Shown here one piece after another: positions 22,900-34,550 of a DNA stretch of 64,000 nucleotides. The stretch lies in NCBI GenBank assembly GCA_028023455.1, contig JAQFVV010000281.1, positions 994,001-1,058,000 of the forward strand, written 5' to 3'. Origin of the DNA: Epiperipatus broadwayi (lineage: Eukaryota; Onychophora; Udeonychophora; Euonychophora; Peripatidae). The translations under genes and the position numbers were made by a program. Each line of letters begins with the position of its first letter. Position 1 is the first letter of the stretch. Under the pieces are notes generated by a model. It made no database searches. It was not told the origin of the DNA and saw only the letters and a program-made list of their open reading frames with translations.

Positions 22900-25596
22900 C
22901 AAGTGGATTTTTTTAATGGAAGTTGTATAGCTAGTTAGGTCCATCTCAGTTTCAGTGTCTGATGAGTTGATAGAAGGAGAAGGTGTAATTTTAATGGGAA
23001 TAAGGTGATCTTTATTATTCCTGTGGTTAGCAGGATGATGTATTTTAGATGTGTCTGCATGGCTGGAGGTGTTTTGGAGCCCTTGGGATAGTTGGATGTG
23101 GTGTGATCCTGATTCAATCTGCCATGTTGGTTTTGTAGCAATGAATCATCCCTAAAATTATCTTTAGACCTGTATGACTTAGGGTTGATAAAAGGTATTT
23201 GTGTTCTGGGAGACTTTGATGTTTCTGTGACTTCAGGATTGCAGGTGTGGGCCTTAAGAGAAGATGAGTTCTGTGGACTGTCTGACACTTCAGTGGTTTG
23301 AGCCTGTTTTGGCAGAGATCTGGCTGATAAACCATTTGTTGGGATGGGTGCAGCTTCGATTCTATATGAGTTTTATTCAATTATTTTAGATTGATCTGAT
23401 TCTATATTTTGTGTAAAAATTAGAGGTGAAAGTACAGGGTTTTTTTTATTTTGTTGGTAATATCTGTTGAGTTGTTGGGGCTTTTCTTGCATCTAGGTAG
23501 TCGTTTTTTTGTGCCACATTTGTTATAGGTCTTGGCTAGACAATCTTTTATTAGGTGGGTTCTTTGACCACAGTAGAAGCACTGTGGTTTTACACCCAGA
23601 AAATATATAATCATGGCAGAGTTTCTATGTCTTATTATGGTGGGAATATCTATGGGATTCGTTTCTTTCTTCAAGTGAAGTTCAAATATGGCTGTGTTAG
23701 AGAGGAAGTGGAGGCTGGATCTTTCCTTTGGTAAGTAATTGAATTTGTGAATCCTACCAAAAGGATGAAGGATTTTTTGAAGTTGAGGCTCCCCAAGTCC
23801 CATGACACAGTTTTTGATTTTTCCATAGAGGGTGGAAGCTTGGTTAATATCCACATAGCATAAGAATTTGTTATCTAAAGTTTTGAAAGCACTTTTGAAG
23901 TTATTGCGACTAGGCCAGTTTTTAAATTCTAGAATAATGTATCGATCATTTGGGTTGTAAATAATACGGTGAATTTCTTCTCCCATATTGTTTTGTTTGA
24001 TTATGTTACATAAGGATTCAATTGGGAATTTGAAAAGTTAGCAATTGGGGTCAGTAGGCACTAGTATTAGACTTGTGTCACTGCTATAGTCAGCAAGCGA
24101 TTTGAGTAGCTTGAGCAGGATGGTTTGATTGAAATGAATCATAAGATCTGTATATTGATTATCATTAAAGTTAGACACTGAGAATGTGTCTAAAAATTGG
24201 TTAAATGGGTGTCGGAAAAGGTGTCTGTGGATTGCTCCATTAAATCTATTATCATTGACTCTGGTGTTTCAATATTAGTTAAGGAAGCTTTGTGCAGTTG
24301 ATTACCGAGTGCATGTGGTAAATTATTTACCATAATTGTGTTTGGGTTAAGCTGGTGTAAAATGCCTGTTTTAGTAATGTTGGTGTAAGACAGCTTAACA
24401 TATTGATTTATAATGTGATTTGAATTAGTAGGGGAGATTTTGAATTTACTATGTGCATTATTAGATGTAGAAATCATTACGGTCGATGATTTAACATTAT
24501 TTTTCTTTATTTGTAGGGTATTAGGGGTCCTTGTGTCAACCACCTCTATCGGGGAGTTGTGAAGTTCGGGATCACTGATATTAGTGAGGGTTGTTGTTAT
24601 TTCTGAAGTATCATATTCATTATCTCATTAGATTTGAGGAAAAATATTATTTTGGGGAGTTTTAATAGTTTGTACACTATATTTTGATTGTGGTATTGGA
24701 TGGTTTATGTTTGTTTCTGAGTCTGATTGGAGATATATGTCTATTGGATGGTTTATGTTTGTTTCTGAGTCTGATTGGAGATATATGTCTAGTTCCGGAA
24801 GATTATTTTTTGTGCTAAAAAATATTGTCATCAGCTGGCTTAGCATTATATGTTAGGCTCTGGACTTTTGTCACTTCTGAGTTGATGTTACTTTCAATTT
24901 ATCTAAATTAATGTTATTATTTTGGATTATTTTTCTAATAAATGGGGGTTTTGCTGATTGTAAATTAATATTAGAGTGAAAATTCAGATTAAAGGAGGAG
25001 TCAGCTGAAATCTCCATCTTGAATTCTGTTGATGAAACACTTGCTTCGCTGTCAGAGGTAGGATTTTTTATTATTTTTTTTTAATTCTGTGGATAAATGA
25101 TTGAGAAGTAGGGATGTTAGGTATATTATGAGTTATCAAATTAAGTAGGGATTTCCAAATTGCTCAGAGGGGAGGACATTAGTATCTTGTATATGTTTTT
25201 CATATTTATTAGCATTGTTAACATGATCAGGAGCCTCTTTAGTGTTATGTTTAGGGCTCCGCATTACTGTATTTTGGGTTTGGTCAATATAAGTGATATT
25301 TGGTTTATTAATTGTGTGTAAAGTGTTCGTAATTAGGCTGTGGTTTACATTGTTTGCAGAAATTTCTACATCGTACATCATATTCTGAGTATTATTAACG
25401 CTTTAAGTGGAATTTTGATTATTCCTTTTAGATTTGGGGGTCCTGAGTTCGCGATTTACTTTTATTATGGCTGAGGGATTTGATTTTGGCTGAATGTGAC
25501 CAATTTTTAGCTTCGTGATTGTCTATAATGGCTGAGTTTTTATTCGGCTCATTTTTTTGAATTTTTTGAAATCAAGGACTTTTTCCTTAAATCCAT
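22900..25596 (-). pseudogene. LINE ORF1 with zinc knuckle
   Basis: The likely start is ATG at 25596 (MDLRKKSLISKN), with a frame change in an A-run soon after. The N-terminal 400 or so codons are Asn/Ser/Thr-rich and broken by stops. The conserved block at 23986-23420 is a basic, RNA-binding-like domain (IILEFKNWPSRNNFKSAF, LQKILHPFGRIHKFNYL) followed by CFYCGQRTHLIKDC, a CCHC knuckle (C-X2-C-X4-H-X4-C), and a second Cys-rich stretch. A Pro/Ser-rich tail at 23380-22935 is split over two frames. Such proteins coat LINE RNA. The boundary with ORF2 is not resolved. Confidence 0.7.
24695..24790 (-). repeat. 48-bp tandem duplication inside LINE ORF1
   Basis: Two adjacent identical 48-bp units (24695-24742, 24743-24790), each encoding DIYLQSDSETNINHPI on the minus strand. 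Being a multiple of three, the duplication keeps frame. Its perfect identity inside a decayed ORF suggests it is recent. Confidence 0.85.
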
Positions 25597-26136
25597 GTAA
25601 TAAAAAACAAAAAAGGGGAAGGCTTACCTTAGTTGGCCTGTATGTATTTTTTTTTCTTTTTAAAATGTCTTCGATTTTATTTTAGCTTTTTCATCTAAGC
25701 AATAAGCTAACAGTTCATCCAAATTTAAATTGCCCAGTATATCCTATTTTTCTTTTAATGTCATTTTTTAAAGGAATTACCAAAACAATTTCTTCAAAAA
25801 TATATATCAAATTATTTTTCTTTTTGACATTTGACTCAAGCAAATTATTTACATATTTTGTTTCAAGTTATTAATTTATAATTTTATAAGTTGTTTAAAG
25901 GAATATTAAAATAAAATAACTCACTGTATATACACATGACATGTTTATCTGTGGTTTCCTGCATTTATAGATATGCAGCAGCATACGTATAACTACTTTA
26001 TTCAGCTGCTCTCTTGGGCAAGCTGTTTTTGGTCATTCCAGGAAATTACCATCATCAGGTAAAAGTACATAATTAAGGTATGGTTGGCTTTTTCCTTTCT
26101 GTAGTCAGTTCCACTTATACTTGGATTTTGTCAGCT
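25597..26136. other. AT-rich stretch upstream of the LINE
   Basis: No open frame or terminal repeat that I can support. The LINE 5' end lies somewhere in 25.6-25.65 kb. Confidence 0.4.
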
Positions 26137-26397
26137 TTAGGTCAGCAATCTGTTTTCCAGAACACTTTTAAGACTATGAATTACAAAGAATCTTGACCTG
26201 TTTCCTCCATGGAAATTCAAACTCCTCCAGTGAAATGTAGAGCAGCCACTTTCTTGCATTCTTAAATCCTCATGGCAGTTCTCTTGATAATTATACTAGC
26301 CATCTTTACAGCTAGCATTATAGCCATTTTCTGCTACAGCTACCAACTCTTCACAAAATATTTTAGCCAATTTTACACCTAGATCTTCTGGTAACTC
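26137..26397 (-). pseudogene. Unidentified coding-like trace
   Basis: Minus-strand frame of 87 codons with one internal TAG, unusually free of stops and less AT-rich than its surroundings. It begins ELPEDLGVKLAKIFCEELVA, contains ENGYNASCKDG and ENCHEDLRMQESGC, and ends with FFVIHS and a short hydrophobic run. Several cysteines are present but no known motif. It could be a decayed transposon or host-gene fragment. Confidence 0.25.
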
Positions 26398-27053
26398 TTA
26401 CAAAACTGCAAGCCAAAAACTGACTGATATTTTTATCAGTCTTTCATAACCTTGGTTAGGTCATGAGACAAAAACACAGTGGCTGTTTTCAATCTGTCTA
26501 ATCCATTTGCAAACAAGCTGGAAATATTCATGTTTTTACTTTAATCTTTGGAATTTGACCAAAGGTGTGATAATCCTTTAGAATTTTAATCTACAAAGAT
26601 TTTTAACTACATAGTAGAAATGCAAACAAGCATTAATTAAAAAAGATATTTTGTACAAGTTTTAATTAAAATATTTTAAAAATAAATTATGCTCATTTTT
26701 TTTGTTAATTTCAAAATCAGAATTACAAATATTATTTATCAGACCTTTTAAAAATACTTATTTCAAAAATTTTACTTTAAACCTAGAGTTATTTAACCCT
26801 TTGCTTATCATTATTTTATTTTAGAAAATATAGAAAAATATCTACAAAAATATATTCTGTGTTTATTTCTACTTTTCCTTTATTTTATATATATTTATGC
26901 ACACATACTATATTAGCATATGCTATGTAAGCCAACTGGTTACATTGCCCTGGTCTGAGGGGAAAAAATAAAAATGAAACACCATTTTAACAATATTTTA
27001 CATAATTTACATATATAATGAAAATAAAGTTCATATCTAAAACTATGTACTCA

Positions 27054-27217
27054 TCAATTTTTTTAGAGATCTGACAGACATCCAACAGTTAACAGACTGA
27101 ATAGTGATTTGCAATTTTAAGATAGATAAAGAATTCAATTTTTTTAGAGATCTGACAGACATCTGACAGTTAACAGAATGAATAGCGATTTGCAATTTTA
27201 ATATAGATAAAGAATTC
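27054..27217 (-). repeat. 81-bp tandem duplication
   Basis: Units at 27054-27134 and 27135-27217 share TCAATTTTTTTAGAGATCTG, ACAGTTAACAGA and AATTCTTTATC-type ends. On the minus strand the unit encodes a 27-residue repeat (NSLSILKLQI...VRSLKKL) in a short open frame whose reality I cannot support. Confidence 0.75.
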
Positions 27218-28481
27218 AGCCATCGGACTGTAAGTACACAATGCACAATGAACACCAAGAGTGCTACCTCAAATGAGACACTATAAGCTACTACAACCTA
27301 TGATAAAGATAAGGCAAAATCATTGCAGAGACTTTTTTGATGGAGGGTCTGGAAAATACAAAACTATGCCTTGCTTCATTTGAGTCTTATGGGCTGGGAA
27401 ATTCAAGCTATGCCTTGCTCTTTTTTTTGGAGACTTAGAGGCTGGAATCATGGCAGGACTATGTTAACTGCCTTATCACAAACAATATGAAATATGGAAA
27501 ATAGGTTGGAGCAAATAGTGAAGATACAACACCCTCAGAGTTACATGAAAACATTACATCCTCAAACCAATGACAAAAATCTCCATCCATCATCAAAACT
27601 GAAAATACAGCTAAACAAACTTCAACAATAAAACACCAAATCCAATCTCCAAAATCATTGTATTTTCTATTTAACTCTAAACATGAACCTCTCTAAACAT
27701 ACATGAAAATTACTTTATTATAATCATTATCAATACTTTTGTCACATATTTCACAGTAATTTGTAAAAATTAATTCTGCATAAAATGCATATTTTTTTCT
27801 TTCTCAGTCATGGATTGAGATCAAGTTAATAATTTTGAAGTGATGATCACCAGTATGTGATCATTATCAGTCATACATTGGGAAGCCATCTCTGTTATGC
27901 ATCGATGCATGAGTTCAGCTGTCACCACATCTTATTAGATAGAGAAGACAGGGACAGATATCACTTTCTCATAATGACTCACTGGATTAAAATTTCCAGT
28001 TAGATATTTGACAAATATAGTGAGTCAATGGATCAGAAACCAATGTATGGGGAAATAACCCCTTTATAAAAATACAGGTGATCAGTAAATATTCTGAACT
28101 CATGAATGAGCTGGATAAAAAAAATGCCAGCCTCCCAACCCACCTCGAGATAGTGACCAGTGTCATCACTTACAGGGTTATTGTTTGTAAAATGTGAGGT
28201 ATGAACAGGTTTAATTGAGTCACAGATATCCTGTGGTCTCAAACCTGTATATACAAGTAGGAAGCAGAAATAAACTCATGTATTGTTTATAGTGAGATTA
28301 AATCGGTTTAGTAATGCTGGCTGAATCGTCAGAGTAGAAATGTAATTTGCCTGGTCACCTCTCTAGGGATAATCTCATCACTAAGTCATATTAGGAGTAC
28401 ATGGATATGAAAGGGTCATAACAGTAGTGAGGAGCATCTAGCTTTTAATGCATTAAATTAAAATTTAAAAAAAAAAAATTT
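27218..28481. other. Moderately complex sequence, perhaps element interior
   Basis: Less AT-rich than average (for example 27860-28420) but without a long frame. It directly precedes the purine tract and LTR-like unit at 28497, so it may be the non-coding 3' interior of an element whose 5' part is lost. Confidence 0.35.
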
Positions 28482-28496
28482 AAAAGAGGGGAATGG
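28482..28496 (+). promoter_or_regulatory. Polypurine-tract-like sequence
   Basis: AAAAGAGGGGAATGG directly before TGTAATGTG. It resembles AAAACGGATGGGGG before TGTAACGTG at the 3' LTR of the 1928-8596 element. Confidence 0.45.
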
Positions 28497-30281
28497 TGTA
28501 ATGTGATGATTGCACATACTGTGACCACACATATAGATATTTAACATTTAAATAATATTAAATATTGTGTTTTGGAATACTAGCAAAAGAATTTAAAACT
28601 TATGAAGAAAGAAATATTTTAATTAATAAAAGAGAGGGAAATAGAATCAAAAAAATTCTTATCTTTTACCCTCCAAAGTCAAGATTTTGAGAAAAAAAAT
28701 ATAATTAAAGTTAAAAATATTGAAACTGTATATTAGTAAAATTAATAGTGATAAAGAAATATAAATAAAATATGAACTAAAACATGATTTAGAAGAAAAG
28801 GTAAAGTTTAAAGGGTTTAAATCAGAGTAAAATAGAAATTTAAGACATTACTGAAAGATAAGGATCTGGGTCATAAAAGTCCACATTTGACGATAAAATG
28901 AAATGCATATATGGAGTATGTATGAAGTATAATAAAGACAGCAACAATTAATGCTTGTAAAAATAAAAAAAACATTTTATTAAAATATCTGTTTAATTAA
29001 AAAAAAAGAAATAAGAAATAAATGTACATAGTGCTATGAGATTGTGTAAAAGTAAATCTATATAAATGACCAAAGGCGCATTAAGAAAAAGAAAGGTGTG
29101 AATAAAAGCTAAAAACAAAGGATCGAAAGAATAAAGGACTGTGAATTTTTTTAATTAAAAAAATTTAGGAGAGTAGAGACTTCTTGTCGAGATGTTGGTG
29201 GAAGCACCACTCTAGAAAATAAGTAGATATAATCGGGAGAAATGCAAACCTAAGAATCTTTAAAGTTTACAAAAAAAAAACAAGAGAAAAATCCAGATAA
29301 GAAGTGGAAGGACTCCAATATTAGACAGAATCATTAAATGAACAAGATATGATTTATAACATCAGTGATGCATCAAGAATGGAGGGCTAAGGGCCATCAT
29401 GATTGTTGGCCAATTCAGACTCACCGTGCTCTAATGGTTCCTGTCTACATGTAACAACTGCCGATGTAGTGCCTGCTAGAGGGTTCATTTTGCCATGTTC
29501 TTGATGTCCTAATACAGAAGAGTTCCCACAACCCAAATCCAACATAAGAGTGACCGTTCCCTGCTAAAGAAGTGGAGGAAGTCCATGTGGCAGTCAGCAA
29601 GACCTCAACTTACTTCAGAGACTCAATAAACCTAGGTAAAATACATATACTACACCTTTACATTCATATATGCACATATCATTAATTTAGACAATTGCCA
29701 AATTCTTAAAGATGAGTGATACAGACATTTGTTAAAATTTCTTGATATACACGAAGTGATGACTATAAGTGTACAATCATTTATAGAATCTTTTTTTATA
29801 TTGTAATCGTAGCATTATAGCAGATAATTTGTTTTATTGTGTGTAAATGATTTAAAGTATTTTTTGTTGTTTAATTTATTGTATTAAATATTTCGTATTG
29901 ATTTAAATCTGTTTTGTCTCATTCTTTGCCCCTCCAAACAGTTATTTATTCATAGGGTTTGGGGGGATAATTATTATTCATTTGAGTACTGAATAAACAT
30001 GTGAGGCTGGTGGTGCAGTATTTTGATCCCATTAAATTATATAAATGATCCAAGCGCTGCTAACTCTTTAAGTCTTACAGCAGTCGAGAGACAGTTGACT
30101 GGGAAAAATAACCTGAGGCTATACCAGGTTCAGTCAAGTATGGATATAGACTTGTTTATGTCCGTATGATTTCTTGGCTTGTGGTAGCAGGAGGTGGGTA
30201 ATTTTGAATTTTAAGAATTCCGTATTATACATAAATAAAAGTGAAATTAAGCTTTCGATCATTCGGTGCTGTCCCGTTACA
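28497..30281 (+). repeat. LTR-like unit B with an internal intron signature
   Basis: It starts TGTAATGTG after a purine tract and ends CTGTCCCGTTACA, followed by (AT)10. Inside are AATAAA at 29625-29630, a donor CCTAG|GTAAAA at 29635/29636, a pyrimidine-rich acceptor CCTCCAAACAG at 29941, and a second AATAAA at 29992-29997 followed by GTGAGGCTGGTGGTG. The order and the CCTAG|GTA donor copy those of the LTR at 1928-3562, though the sequences are otherwise different. No primer site follows, so it is read as a 3' or solo LTR. Only one copy lies in the window, so LTR status is inferred from structure. Confidence 0.5.
29636..29941 (+). other. Candidate intron in LTR-like unit B
   Basis: A 306-nt stretch between CCTAG|GTAAAA and a strong acceptor (TTTGTCTCATTCTTTGCCCC then TCCAAACAG). 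Exon 2 begins at 29942 and reaches AATAAA within 50 nt. Confidence 0.45.
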
Positions 30282-30301
30282 ATATATATATATATATATA
30301 T
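30282..30301. repeat. (AT)10 between an element end and TGTGCC
   Basis: CGTTACA ends on the left and TGTGCCAGGC begins on the right of this run. The right side may start another LTR or end a minus-strand element (GGCACA then AT repeats). Confidence 0.7.
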
Positions 30302-31580
30302 TGTGCCAGGCATTATCAAATGGCCTTACACAAAGTCTGCTATGATGTAAAATTGTAGATATTAAGCACAACAAATACATAAATGTGTGATATTAATAAT
30401 GGATGTTGGGTCTGAGCATTAAAATACCCACACACACCAATTTAAAGTAACATGGAATTGACACAGAAATTTTGTACACATATAATACACTCATGTAGTT
30501 TTATTTTTATTTTTTGTATATTTTTATGACATGTTATTTTATGTATTTTGCTTTTCTCTGAAAAAATTTAAATAGAGAAAGGAAAACTTCATTAAACAAC
30601 AGATCAAATGTTGGAACATATTAGTAAAATAAATAATTAAAGCAATTGTTCCAAAATACTTGCATATATATATATAATTGATTACTTTTCTAAAAACTAA
30701 TTTTATTCTGTAAGCAAAGAATGTTCATTGCTTTGGCAAAAATCTGACCAAAAGCAAAATGTTTGATAATAAATGTTGTAATTAAAATATTTTTTTATTA
30801 TAGATAAGATAGAAATTCTTTTGAATAATAATAGCTGTAATCAGGTGGTCTGGGCATTCCAAGATGGAAACCATTATATCAAACTTAAAATGTAGAATTT
30901 AATCAGAGAAATATAAAGGAATGTTATGATCTAAGTGATAAGGTAAATTGAAAGGGTTGGCTGATTCATACTTCTCAGGGGGGTATCTGAATTGGTGCTG
31001 TGGGATTCATTCTTTCTTTGGCATTCAAGTAGTTCACTACTTTGGCTTCAGAATTTTTTCAATCATCTAGCCACTTAGAGATTAATTTATGGACTAGACT
31101 ACAGCTGATATTTTCTAAGAAATCCATTATATAGTTCTTTTAAGAACTCTTGATTTAATAAGGATTTAATGAACCAGTCAAAATAATGAATGAACATTTA
31201 ACAAAATTATTAAAACAAATAAAAAGGGAAAATATGAAGCAATCTACCAGAGATTCCAAGAAAATGACCATGGGGTAGACAACCAGCTGGTGCACCCACT
31301 TTTTCTCTGCCCCAAGCACCAATATGTGATTACACCAGTTCCACCCAGCCACGATGATGACAAAAGCCACCATGCCCATGCCTGAATGAGTAGAAATCCA
31401 GCCATTTGACTTGAAGCCCACTCAAAGCCAATTAGGAAAGATGTACATGCCTACATAAGTTTATTTTACAAATATTTTATTAATATTGAACTAATTAACT
31501 ATGATATTTCCGATTAAATATATTAGTATTTTTTTATTATTATTAATCATTTGAAAAAAAAGGAGAGAGTATTGTCTCTA

Positions 31581-31582
<2 letters not shown>
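30302..31582. other. AT-rich stretch with one unrecognised minus-strand frame
   Basis: The minus-strand frame at 31421-31155 (88 codons; GFKSNGWISTHSGMGMVAFV, then WNWCNHILVLGAEKKW and a hydrophobic tail) sits in the only less AT-rich patch, 31250-31430. It looks membrane-like but matches nothing I know and may be chance. No terminal repeats were found in the rest. Confidence 0.3.

Positions 31583-31648
<66 letters not shown>
31583..31648. repeat. (AT)33 microsatellite
   Basis: An uninterrupted AT run between TAGC and TGTAGCCC. Read on the minus strand it is the tail of the tRNA-like repeat at 31649-31835. Confidence 0.95.
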
Positions 31649-31651
<3 letters not shown>

Positions 31652-31835
31652 AGCCCTTGGATGTGGCCAAGGCTCCATCTTTTTAAGTTAAATATGCAAA
31701 AAAGGTTCCATCCAAATTTTCTTCATAATATATGTATTTTTTTCTCTGTAATAAGAAAATTTAAGCCAAGACCGAGTTTGAACCCATATTTATAAGGGAT
31801 TGCATATGTTCAACTAGTAAGCAATCTAAAAAAAT
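31649..31835 (-). repeat. tRNA-derived SINE-like element with (AT)n tail
   Basis: On the minus strand, GCTTACTAGTTGAACATATG (about 31825-31801) resembles a pol III box A region and GGGTTCAAACTCGG (31785-31772) a box B, about 25 nt apart. About 120 bp of body then lead to GGGCTACA and (AT)33. This layout (tRNA-like head, unrelated body, simple-repeat tail) is that of a SINE. Assignment rests on two short boxes only. Confidence 0.4.
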
Positions 31836-34208
31836 ATTGTTAATGTGTTTATAACCAGAGGATTATTTTATTTTAAGTTATGGATTAAACTGATATTAAG
31901 AAAATATTAGAAAAAGCAAGATTTACACATTTGTTGATAGGGAGATGTGTGACTATTAAAAACTACATTAGGATAGTGATGATGAATAGTCATTATTTTA
32001 TTCTAGATTATAAATAAATAATTCATGAAAGTAAATAAAAAATAGTAATAATAATATAGGTAGAATAACTGTATAGATAAAGATTAAGACATTAAAAATC
32101 TAAATTTAAAGAAAAGTATATACCTGCGATGTGTGTGTGCATATATAATTTAATTGTGGATCTTGATGATACAATTAACAATTAATAATCATTTCTTACA
32201 TGTTGTAAAGCAATTTTAAATAAAAAATTAAAATCATTTTAATAAGTTAATAGTAGCAGCCAAATTTAATGAAAAGTCTGAGTTTGAAACAGCTGTAATA
32301 TATTTTGTTTCACTATTAAAGGGAAAGAGTAAGATTACTTCTAGTATTGGTTCAAGTATTATCTTACGCAGTTAATTATCATTTCTTAAAGGACACAGGT
32401 CTGGCCAAGGAATTTAAGTGGACCATTAATTTGGCCCATTAATGATGAATGGTCAGTCTGGTCTGTCAAATACCCGAAATTAATTGGCAATTATAACTGT
32501 TAACTGTAAAATTAATTGTCTGTTTAGAATGGAATTTGTGCCTTATTTTTCTGAGGGGGCAAAAGGTTAAAATTGATTAAAAAGGGGTAACATGTCAATT
32601 AATTATAAAGATAAAAAAACAGATGGACGTCTCTATAAAAGCTGTTTTAAAAGAAAAGAAAGGGGGCTTGTATTTTTAAAACTTATTTGTAGCAGTTTTC
32701 CTTGATTGACTTAAAGAAAACTGTGTTATAAAATTGAAAATCATTTTTATTGAATTTTTTGTCTCTTCAGAATAATTTGTCTCAATATAACAATGTATAG
32801 TGAGTAAATTTAAGTGGGTACACACACTTGGAACCTCCAAAAGTCAGCTATTCATCAGATGGTAATAAAAATTTAAACCACAGAAGTTAAAATTTGAGTT
32901 TATATATATATATATATTGTGCCCTTATCTATAGGTCATAATAAGGTAGAATGGTCAATAACTAAAAAATTTTAAATTTTAAGATATGTTTGTGTAATAT
33001 ATTGATTGATAATTGTATGATCGATTAGATCTTATAGTACAATTTAAGGCTGAAAATACCTGGTATATAAAAGTGTAATGGATTGTTTTAAAAGAAAACA
33101 GTTAAATAAAGCTTAATTATATCCTTGCTTATGGTTGTAAAAGCTGGCCATATAAAATAATACAGCTATAAATAGTTAAAAGTATATTAACGATCCAATT
33201 GTAATATTTTAAAAACTAATAAATTTAATAAACGCTATATGTAGTATTATAATTATAATTAATATTCAAATTTAATCTAATATATTTTAAAATAAACTTT
33301 AGGATGGTGAGAATTATATTTAGTTCTACATTTTTAAATTATTTTCCAAATTTTTTATAAAATATATCAGTTTTGGTAATTTAGACCAAGACGTAAATTA
33401 AAAAAATCATCTGTTAAAGTTAGTAATCATGTGACTGTATATTATATACCTTCACACACACGCTTGTTAGAATAATAATAAAGTTTGTGAATTATAAAAC
33501 TAAATATAATTGCTATCGATCCTTAAAGTAAAAGTTGAAATATTAAATATTGTTTTAATAATTATTTTAAAGTTTAAATGATTTTGATAAAACTATAATT
33601 GAATTTAAAAATACTATTCTAAGTAATATTTAAGACATGACGTCATAAATTCTTTATTTTAAAAATGTTTAATCTATTATAAAACTAAAATGTGTAAATT
33701 TGTTTGCGCTAAAAAAGTAATTAACCAATCAACGGAGGTATTTTAGCAGACAAAATATAAGAATTAGACGGAGCGAGAAAAAAGTAATGTGTAAGTGAAG
33801 GAGGAAGTCGTAAGAATACTATGAGTTAGTTATTTGGTATAGTAAAAAGGGGGAATAGTGTTCTTATGCCATTGAGGTAGTATCGTGTGGATAATGGCTC
33901 AATGTAGTCTATCTCGTTCCCCGTATTGTCACTCCATGTCTCATGAAAATAGTAAATATTTGTTAATTCATTTTAAAATTGAACCGTATTTGTATTTTAG
34001 AAATTAGAGCTAGTAATCATTTTAATCAATGCTGAATATTTCATTTATTTATTTCTTAACTGAGCTAGAACCCGGAATATTTGTGATAAACAGTATGTTT
34101 TGGAGTGAGGATGTGCGGGGGGAGGTTAGAATATATATATATATGCAAATAGTAAAATTTAAAACTCAAAAGTTTTAATGCATATGTAAGTCAATTTAAA
34201 TCTACAAA
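31836..34208. other. AT-rich stretch without recognisable genes
   Basis: A TATATAAA-rich region. Points of note: AAAAAGGGGTAACATG (about 32580) followed by TATAAAAG near 32634, vaguely like a short LTR start; an (AT) run 32901-32917 followed by TGTGCCC; a CCAATCA box near 33725. None could be built into a feature. Confidence 0.4.
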
Positions 34209-34550
34209 ATGAAATTAAAATTGGAAAAGGACAATCAAAAACTGACTGATGTTGTGAAAAAATTAAATGAAGGCTGTTTAACTGAAACCTGCAGAACATT
34301 ACAAAGTTTAAAGGTAATCTACATAGAGTGGGAAATGAGGAATGCATTCAGCAAAATAAAAACTGTATATATGAGAGAAAAGGAACCGAACTCTATCAAA
34401 AGAACTTTTTACAACAAGGACTTGTATGCTCTCATAAACCGGTCAAGAAAAAAAAAAGAAATCAGGAACCTGGAAGAACACCTGCTAAAAGACTTATATA
34501 AGTATAATTTTATTATTATTATTATTATTATTTGTTCTTTATGTGTGTAG
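34209..34550 (+). CDS. Unrecognised Lys/Glu-rich open frame
   Basis: An ATG frame of 113 codons: a charged, coiled-coil-like start (MKLKLEKDNQKLTDVVKKLN), a Lys/Arg-rich middle (INRSRKKKEIRNLEEHLLKD), then a poly-Ile end created by an ATT microsatellite (about 34508-34530). It resembles the coiled-coil style of the gag proteins here but shares no clear motif with them. Probably a relic or a chance frame. Confidence 0.25.
   Translation: MKLKLEKDNQKLTDVVKKLNEGCLTETCRTLQSLKVIYIEWEMRNAFSKIKTVYMREKEPNSIKRTFYNKDLYALINRSRKKKEIRNLEEHLLKDLYKYNFIIIIIIICSLCV

Larger units (their letters stand above)
19030..25596 (-). mobile_element. Nearly full-length degenerate LINE (non-LTR retrotransposon)
   Basis: About 6.5 kb on the minus strand with ORF1 (25596 to about 22.9 kb) and ORF2 (about 22.7 to 19.436 kb). 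Order of parts: Asn/Ser/Thr-rich ORF1 start, nucleic-acid binding part with zinc knuckle, APE endonuclease, reverse transcriptase, C-terminal zinc finger. Several frameshifts and stops make it inactive. The 3' end is placed tentatively at the plus-strand poly-T (poly-A on the element strand) near 19.02-19.03 kb. The clade was not assigned. Near-complete length suggests one insertion that decayed in place. Confidence 0.85.

Noticed and set aside
32560-32660. AAAAAGGGGTAACATG followed by TATAAAAG as an LTR start and promoter
   Set aside because: No second copy, no LTR end or primer site nearby, and the purine run is short.
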